DNA of 27,464 nucleotides from JABDGC01 sp964449835 (lineage in GTDB: Bacteria > Pseudomonadota > Gammaproteobacteria > DSM-16500): the NCBI GenBank assembly GCA_964449835.1, contig CAYVBZ010000029.1:1-27464 (forward strand). Reading direction: 5' to 3'. Position 1 is the stretch's first letter. Each line of letters starts with the position of its first letter. A program made the position numbers and the translations under genes. Of the stretch, positions 22,537-27,464 are shown piece by piece. Under the pieces are notes generated by a model, which saw nothing but the letters and a program-made list of their open reading frames with translations, did not search any database and had not been told where the DNA came from.

Positions 22537-23499
22537 ATGGCACGACCCGGCGTTACCTATCTTGAAGTCGCAGATGCCGCCAGCCAATTGTTAGGGCAAG
22601 GCAAACAGCCGACCATTGAACAAATCCGACATTTATTAGGTACCGGCAGTAGTACCACTTTATCCAACCATTTGCGGCAATGGAAAAGCAGCCGCAATCA
22701 AAATAGAAGTCTCAAGGGAGAGCTGCCCTCAGAACTCCTCGCTTTAATGAAAGGTCTTTGGGACCAGCTCGTCCGTGAGTCTGAAATACAACAAGCTGAA
22801 CTTGAACTCGCGCATCAAGCTAGGGTAAATGAATTATTGCCGGAACTGCAAAAGTATAAAAAAAACAATCAACGCTGGCAGCAGCTTTACCATCAATGGC
22901 AGGATGAAAAAAAACAACTGGGCCGTGCCAAGGCTGCGGCGGAACAATTGCTGCAGCAACTTCAGCGTGAAAATGCGGCCCTTACCGAAAAAAAGACGGT
23001 CTTAACGCAACAGGTGCAGGATAAGCAGGAGCGAATTCAGGAATTGCAGCGTCTGCATCAGCAAGCCCAGGCCAATCTGGAACATTTCCGAGAAAGCACA
23101 CGCACCCAGCGTTTAAGAGAACAGCAGCAAGCTGAAAAAAACCTGCAGGAACTGCAGATGCAACTGAAAGAACTGAAGAGTCAAAAAACGCGGGAAAAGA
23201 ATGAACTTTTGAAACTTCAAAAACAAAGTCAGGCCCATTTACAAAAAGCGCAGCATTTAAAGGCCCTTTACCAAGAACTCAAGCAAAAAAATGAAACGGA
23301 GAGCCGGAAAGGAATAGATTTGCAAACGGAAGTTCGCGTTTTGACAGCCCACTTGGCGCAAGTCAGAGAGCAGTTGGATGAGGCCTTAGAACAAAATAAG
23401 CACTTAGGGCAGGAAAAATGGGTGGTAACAAAGGAAAAATCTCAATTGGAGGGGCAGTTGAAGCAGTTACAAAACCTGCTTAAAAAACAGGAAGCCTAG
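22537..23499 (+). CDS. KfrA-type DNA-binding protein with long coiled coil
   Basis: A 320-residue protein. Residues 1-60 match the KfrA N-terminal DNA-binding domain (VTYLEVADAASQLLGQGKQP, IRHLLGTGSSTTLSNHLRQWK). From about residue 80 to the end it is one long, Gln/Glu/Lys/Leu-rich coiled coil. KfrA proteins were described on plasmids as autorepressors with a role in partition; chromosomal relatives are common and little studied. A strong AGGAGG precedes the ATG, and the promoter holds a palindrome. No plasmid replication or partition gene is near, so I treat it as chromosomal. A possible role in nucleoid structure is speculative. Confidence 0.87.
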   Translation: MARPGVTYLEVADAASQLLGQGKQPTIEQIRHLLGTGSSTTLSNHLRQWKSSRNQNRSLKGELPSELLALMKGLWDQLVRESEIQQAELELAHQARVNELLPELQKYKKNNQRWQQLYHQWQDEKKQLGRAKAAAEQLLQQLQRENAALTEKKTVLTQQVQDKQERIQELQRLHQQAQANLEHFRESTRTQRLREQQQAEKNLQELQMQLKELKSQKTREKNELLKLQKQSQAHLQKAQHLKALYQELKQKNETESRKGIDLQTEVRVLTAHLAQVREQLDEALEQNKHLGQEKWVVTKEKSQLEGQLKQLQNLLKKQEA

Positions 23500-23592
23500 C
23501 CCTCGGTGCCAGGGGGAGTTAGACAAAATTTAGGAAACATGAAATACTATGGGGGGCGAATAAAACACGTTAAAAGAGGTAAGGAATAGTAC

Positions 23593-24882
23593 GTGAAATT
23601 TTCATTTCAAACATTTCTCTTCGCTATTCTGTCGTTAATATCTTCATGGGGATTTACAGCCAGTAACCCTTTCTCATACTCACTTAACCATTCATTTCCG
23701 AATCCTTTTACCATAGGCTACACTGATAGTGTTACTTATACCGTTACAAACAATCTTCCATTCACGATGGCAAACGCAATCGCAATTGACAAAATAGCGA
23801 CACTTTCAAATGAGTTCACCTATGATGATCAATGCAACGGACAACGTCTAAATTCAGGAGGAATCTGTACAGTCACTATCAGCCTGACCCCTGAATCATC
23901 AGCAATGAAATTTGTTCAGCTAATCATTCATGGCTATGATAACAATCGCATACCGATACCTGCTTTGTTGACTTCAGCACAAGGCGTTAGTTCATCAAGC
24001 CATTTCACGGTGATTCCACTAGGTACTTCAGGGGGCCAGTTTGATAGTAACCTGTCTTCTTACTTAATATCCGCCACTCAGTCAGGACATTGGATCGCCT
24101 TGGATGCAGGAACAACATGCAGTGAAACATATAAAATTGGTTTTTCGACAAACATCCAGGCCTATCTTCTTTCCCATGCTCACCTGGACCACATAAGCGG
24201 GCTTGTAATTTGTTCTCCAATAGACAGTAGTAAAAATTTATACGGATTGGATACCACAATAAATTATTTACGTGACAATATTTTCAATTGGCAGATCTGG
24301 CCAAACTTCGCAGATGATGGAGCACTCCCCTTATTGAACCAATATCATTATGTGCGCATGGCTACAGGTAACCCAATTGAAATTCCAAATACAGGAATCA
24401 CTGCCACGCCGTACCCACTTAGTCATGGAATACTCTACAATGGAAGTCATTACCCCTCGACTGCATTTCTCCTGGAATCAGGAGGTTATTATTTTCTTTA
24501 TTGCGGGGATACAGGAGCAGATACACTTGAAAATAGTAATGATCTCCAAAATCTCTGGATATCAATTGCACCTTTGATACAACAAAATAAACTAACGGCA
24601 ATTTTCATTGAAGTCTCTTATACAAATACTCAACCTGACAATTTACTATTTGGACATTTGTCCCCGAAATGGCTGTTAAAAGAGTTGCATGCGCTGGCCA
24701 GCCTTGTGAATCCAGATAACCCATCTCTGGCTTTAAAGGGATTGCGTGTAGTAATAACGCACATAAAATATACCCCTACCAATCCAAATGTTTCTTCCGA
24801 TATTTTTAATTATTTGACGAAAAATAATGATTTAGGAATAAATTTTATTATTCCGACGCAGGGTAATGAGATGGAATTTTAA
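23593..24882 (+). CDS. Secreted class II 3',5'-cyclic-nucleotide phosphodiesterase with N-terminal beta domain
   Basis: A 429-residue exported protein. A signal peptide covers about residues 1-23. Residues about 27-100 look like an Ig-like surface domain (SVTYTVTNN, GGICTVTISLTP). The catalytic part from about 137 has the class II phosphodiesterase signature SHAHLDHISG with H195, H197, D199 and H200, then H278 (LSHG), D306 (CGDTG), FGHLSP and VITHIKYTP as further metal ligands. The family, such as periplasmic CpdP of Vibrio fischeri, hydrolyses cAMP or cGMP. The start is GTG at 23593 with AAGGAA upstream. The base composition is AT-richer than its neighbours, which may mean transfer. It stands alone. 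Confidence 0.87.
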   Translation: MKFSFQTFLFAILSLISSWGFTASNPFSYSLNHSFPNPFTIGYTDSVTYTVTNNLPFTMANAIAIDKIATLSNEFTYDDQCNGQRLNSGGICTVTISLTPESSAMKFVQLIIHGYDNNRIPIPALLTSAQGVSSSSHFTVIPLGTSGGQFDSNLSSYLISATQSGHWIALDAGTTCSETYKIGFSTNIQAYLLSHAHLDHISGLVICSPIDSSKNLYGLDTTINYLRDNIFNWQIWPNFADDGALPLLNQYHYVRMATGNPIEIPNTGITATPYPLSHGILYNGSHYPSTAFLLESGGYYFLYCGDTGADTLENSNDLQNLWISIAPLIQQNKLTAIFIEVSYTNTQPDNLLFGHLSPKWLLKELHALASLVNPDNPSLALKGLRVVITHIKYTPTNPNVSSDIFNYLTKNNDLGINFIIPTQGNEMEF

Positions 24883-24999
24883 ATCTCCGGGAAATTCCTG
24901 GGTAGCATTTTAATACGAATGGTTTTTCCTCAGGCAGTTTGTGGGGGTTTCTCAGAACACTCCTAACAGGCCTTGGGGTAAAATGAGGACACGCCCGAA

Positions 25000-25164
25000 T
25001 TAAGCATTCTCCTCTATGGGCAAAACAATTGTCGTGACCACTTGCGGGTCTGCGACAGGCTGAATTTCCATGTTTTTATAATCTGTTTCAGCGATAGATA
25101 ATTTTGCGATCAAGAGGACCAAAATCGCGGCTGTTAGACCGGCTAGCAGCTTTATTTTTGTCAT
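25000..25164 (-). CDS. 54-residue exported or membrane-anchored small protein
   Basis: An ATG at 25164 with AGGAAG seven nucleotides upstream opens 54 codons. The N-terminus is a good signal sequence or anchor: MTKIKLLAGLTAAILVLLIA then KLSIAET. The remaining 28 residues are acidic and hydrophilic with no known motif, ending PIEENA. It occupies the middle of an otherwise empty stretch between the phosphodiesterase and DUF2147 genes; 24883-24999 and 25165-25370 show no other gene. Function unknown. Confidence 0.6.
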   Translation of the reverse strand: MTKIKLLAGLTAAILVLLIAKLSIAETDYKNMEIQPVADPQVVTTIVLPIEENA

Positions 25165-25370
25165 TTGTCTCTTCCTCATTTTGGTTTAAAACCTATATTT
25201 ATTGATTTTAGCGCAAAAGGGATAGATATAGATTAAGCTACCCTTAAAGCCAAAACAACCATAAGAGCCTGATTATTAAATAAAAAATACTATCTTTTTC
25301 TATTGGGTTGCCAAATATGTCAGTTTACTGCTTAAATAGGAACTCTTTCAATCGTAAAAAGGAAGTTAAA

Positions 25371-25811
25371 ATGCGCCGGAAAATTTTTTTCTCAGCTCTA
25401 TTGCTTGGTCTTTTTTCAGCGCTTTCCTATGCAGGCGAGCTGAACTCCCCTATCGGTGTGTGGCAAACCTACAACGATAAAACCGGACAGCCAAATAGTT
25501 TTGTGAAAATTACTGAGAAAAATGGGGCTTTGGTCGGTCAAATCATGGAATTACTTCCCGGCGCTCATTTTAAGACCGGCGATGTCTGTTCAGCTTGTCC
25601 CGACGGTTTCAAGGACCAACCCATCGTTGGACTTCAATTTTTATGGGATTTTGTGCCCGAGCAGAATCAGTGGGTCAATGGAAAAGTACTTGATCCCAAG
25701 AATGGGCATATTTATAAAGGGACACTTCAGGTGATTGATCAGGGAAAAAAATTAGAATTACGCGGCTATTGGGGCCCTTTTTGGCGGACACAAACCTGGG
25801 CCCGCGTTTGA
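25371..25811 (+). CDS. DUF2147 exported protein
   Basis: A 146-residue protein with a signal peptide (about residues 1-21, ending LSYA) and one DUF2147 domain: GVWQTYNDKTGQP, FVKITEKNGALVGQI, CSACPDGFKDQPIVGLQFLW, GKVLDPKNGHIYKGTL and a final RTQTWARV. The family has a small beta-barrel, lipocalin-like fold and no settled role. CSAC may form a disulfide in the periplasm. AAGGAAG precedes the ATG at 25371; a TTG at 25308 in frame would add 21 residues ahead of the signal peptide and was rejected. Confidence 0.9.
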   Translation: MRRKIFFSALLLGLFSALSYAGELNSPIGVWQTYNDKTGQPNSFVKITEKNGALVGQIMELLPGAHFKTGDVCSACPDGFKDQPIVGLQFLWDFVPEQNQWVNGKVLDPKNGHIYKGTLQVIDQGKKLELRGYWGPFWRTQTWARV

Positions 25812-25846
25812 GAAAAGAAAAATAAAATGAGACGTGGAGAAAAGCG

Positions 25847-27037
25847 ATGGATTTAAAATTAGTTGGCAGCATTTTATTGCTGGTCGGCACCTCGATCGGC
25901 GCAGGAATGCTGGGCCTGCCCATCGCTGCGGCGCAATTAGGCTTTGGCGGCTCCGTAATTTTATTGTTCGTTTGCTGGCTCGTTATGACTGCAGGGGCCT
26001 TTTTAATTTTGGAAGTGAACCTCTGGCTGCCGCAAAACAATAATCTCATTTCAATGGCAAGGGCGACCATGGGGCCCCTGGGACAAATCATTTCCTGGAT
26101 CATTTACCTTTTGTTGCTCTACTCCTTATTATGCGCCTATATTGCCGGTGGCAGTGATTTATTCCATCAATTATTAACTGCGGCTGGTCTGGTATTTTCA
26201 CCCGCCATTTCTGCCATTATTTTCACTTTTATTTTGGGCTTTGTGGTTTATCTTGGCATTCACGCCGTCGATTACACTAATCGTTTTCTGATGATTTTTA
26301 AATTCGCCGCTTATTTTTTATTGGTTATTTTTTTGCTGCCTTTTATTTCCTTGGATAAATTGGCCGATGGCAACTTACATCACCTCGGCTCAGCCTCCGC
26401 CATCACAGTCACGGCTACCGCTTTTGGTTTTTCAACGATTATCCCTAGTCTCCGCGTTTACTTCGCCGGCGATATTAAAAAACTTAAAAAGGCCATTATC
26501 ATTGGCAGTAGCATTCCATTCTTTTGCTATCTTGTCTGGGACGCCGTCATCATGGGCATTATCCCCTTGCATGGAGAAAATAGCCTGGCTTCAATTCTGG
26601 ACTCTCAAAACGCCACCAGTAATTTGGTGACCATCCTTGATACCATTGTTCAAAAATCTGCGATCATCTTTTTTGTGAAATCCTTCACTTCGGTTTGCGT
26701 CCTCACTTCTTTTCTGGGTGTAGCGCTCTGCTTAACGGATTTTTTCGCAGATGGCTTGCAATTAGAAAAGAAAGGGCTAGGAAACCTTGTCATTCATGGA
26801 CTGACCTTCATTCCCGCTTTGCTGATCGCCATTTATTTTCCCAATATGTTCATTCGGGCCTTAGAATACGCGGGCATTTATGCCATCATTCTGCTCATCC
26901 TCTTGCCTGCCTGCATGGCTTGGAGTGGACGGTATCGAAAAAAACTGGCCAAAGGCTTTAGGGTCGGCGGCGGAAAGTTATTTTTACTCGGACTCATTCT
27001 ATTTTCTTTGTTTTTGATTATTAAAGGACTATTCTAA
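25847..27037 (+). CDS. Aromatic amino acid permease (HAAAP family, Mtr/TyrP type)
   Basis: A 396-residue inner-membrane permease with about 11 helices. The N-terminal family signature is GSILLLVGTSIGAGMLGLPIA; the AFGFSTIIPSLRVYFAGDIKKLKKAI block in the middle also fits. It should import tyrosine or tryptophan with protons; which of them cannot be decided. Legionellales commonly depend on host amino acids, so an uptake role fits. GGAGA precedes the ATG. Its stop overlaps the stop of the opposing host-attachment gene by 3 nt. Confidence 0.92.
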   Translation: MDLKLVGSILLLVGTSIGAGMLGLPIAAAQLGFGGSVILLFVCWLVMTAGAFLILEVNLWLPQNNNLISMARATMGPLGQIISWIIYLLLLYSLLCAYIAGGSDLFHQLLTAAGLVFSPAISAIIFTFILGFVVYLGIHAVDYTNRFLMIFKFAAYFLLVIFLLPFISLDKLADGNLHHLGSASAITVTATAFGFSTIIPSLRVYFAGDIKKLKKAIIIGSSIPFFCYLVWDAVIMGIIPLHGENSLASILDSQNATSNLVTILDTIVQKSAIIFFVKSFTSVCVLTSFLGVALCLTDFFADGLQLEKKGLGNLVIHGLTFIPALLIAIYFPNMFIRALEYAGIYAIILLILLPACMAWSGRYRKKLAKGFRVGGGKLFLLGLILFSLFLIIKGLF

Positions 27038-27410
27038 GCCGGTTTTAGATGGTCCTTCAGAAAAGCGATTAGTTCATGTTGCGAGTATTGCATTATATCT
27101 TTTTGGATTTCTTTTTTGATTAAAGGCTTGACGTGTTTATCTAAATGTTGGCTTAACAACCCCGTAATATGAGGCGGCGTGACTAAAATCAAACTGGTAT
27201 AGGCGTTGGCATTTCTGCCTTGGTTTAACGCTTCCGCAATTTCACGTGAAAATTTATCAATTTCAGCCTCTTTGGGATCGGTCCGGGGTACAAAGGCGCC
27301 GTGAGATGTGGTAGCGCTTTTATAATGTCCCGGCCTGTCCGAGGTCAGGTATTCTCCTGTTTTCGCTTTATTGCTAGGGTGAGAGACTTCTTTCACCAAG
27401 GCAAGCTTTT
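27034..27410 (-). pseudogene. Host-attachment-family protein, 5' end missing
   Basis: About 120 residues match the C-terminal part of the host attachment protein family (SDRPGHYKS, HGAFVPRTDPKEAEIDKFSREIAEALN, SLILVTPPHITGLL, KDIMQYSQHELIAFL). Family members start some 20-30 residues earlier. Here the frame runs back through IKKLALVKEVSHP and meets a TAG at once, inside a sequence that looks like an insertion-sequence end. The first possible starts are a TTG at 27399 and a GTG at 27396, neither with a ribosome-binding site. I read it as a truncated gene; a short functional form is less likely. The role of the family is poorly defined. Confidence 0.65.
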
Positions 27411-27464
27411 TGATCTAGCCCCGACTTCACGGACACCCCACTAAGAGAGTAAAATCTCTAAATT
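27411..27464 (+). mobile_element. Probable terminus of an IS3-type insertion sequence, cut by the window edge
   Basis: From 27411 the sequence begins TGATCTAGCCCCGACTTCAC and continues with GGACACCCC. This pattern, a 5' TG and a CCCC ... GGACACC core, recalls terminal repeats of several IS3-family groups. The host-attachment frame loses similarity exactly here. AGAGA and TCTCT further right (27444-27459) form a small inverted repeat. No transposase is visible in the 54 nt available, so the assignment rests on pattern memory. Confidence 0.45.

Noticed and set aside
22537..23499. KfrA-like gene as evidence that the window is plasmid DNA
   Set aside because: No replication, partition or transfer gene is near, and the surrounding genes are housekeeping or metabolic; chromosomal KfrA relatives are common.
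24005..24259. 84-codon frame antisense to the phosphodiesterase
   Set aside because: Covered by a gene with a complete metal-binding motif; no start signals of its own.
1..27464. CRISPR arrays, rRNA or tRNA genes
   Set aside because: No regularly spaced direct repeats, rRNA-like sequence or cloverleaf with a CCA-end context was seen on either strand by eye.

Overview
The window looks like chromosomal DNA of an intracellular-lifestyle gammaproteobacterium of the Legionellales (Legionella, Coxiella or Aquicella relatives). This is inferred from gene content, not from a marker gene. The main reasons are a bdhA-patD pair as described in Legionella, a 485-residue hydrophobic protein with a low-complexity tail and a glutamate run near its C-terminus as in Dot/Icm substrates, a chromosomal KfrA-type protein, and a periplasmic class II cyclic-nucleotide phosphodiesterase. 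Base composition is moderate and coding density is high. No rRNA, tRNA or CRISPR array was seen.

Layout. 1-2.4 kb: a hairpin, then a SulP anion transporter fused to a beta-carbonic anhydrase. 2.4-4.7 kb: a membrane-anchored SagB-type nitroreductase (minus), then pdxH and phaB (acetoacetyl-CoA reductase). 4.7-5.9 kb: a Xre/RES toxin-antitoxin pair (minus) with a promoter that carries repeated palindromic operators. 5.9-6.6 kb: a 125-bp nested palindromic element directly in front of an Smr-domain gene. 6.6-10.4 kb: a putative secreted effector (minus), a KimA-like APC permease and a small lipoprotein (minus). 10.4-12 kb: a promoter, a 44-codon ORF, a hairpin and a complete tyrosine recombinase, probably an acquired or mobile segment. 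12-14.2 kb: a YcaC-like hydrolase, a patatin lipoprotein (minus) and a cold-shock protein. 14.2-16.3 kb: a DOT1-like methyltransferase (minus) abutting a divergent pair of membrane-protein genes, the first MASE1-like.

16.4-20 kb is the metabolic core: bdhA-patD-adc-carbonic anhydrase, tightly packed on the plus strand. It would oxidise 3-hydroxybutyrate to acetoacetate, decarboxylate that to acetone and CO2, and hydrate the CO2. phaB at 4 kb belongs to the opposite, polymer-forming side of the same metabolism. A 20-codon, very basic ORF with its own promoter-like and ribosome-binding signals follows. 20-22.4 kb (minus): a thioredoxin-fold protein, a DUF4442 hotdog protein and an M32 carboxypeptidase, probably one operon. 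22.5-25 kb: a KfrA-like DNA-binding coiled coil with a palindrome in its promoter, and a secreted metallo-beta-lactamase-fold phosphodiesterase. 25-27.4 kb: a 54-residue exported protein (minus), a DUF2147 protein, an aromatic amino acid permease, and a host-attachment-family gene that lost its 5' end at what looks like the terminus of an IS3-type insertion sequence running off the right edge.

The points most worth following up are the four-gene ketone-body/CO2 operon, the two unannotated small ORFs next to it and next to the recombinase, the nested palindrome, the operator architecture of the toxin-antitoxin and KfrA promoters, and the effector candidate. All family assignments come from reading motifs; no database search was run.
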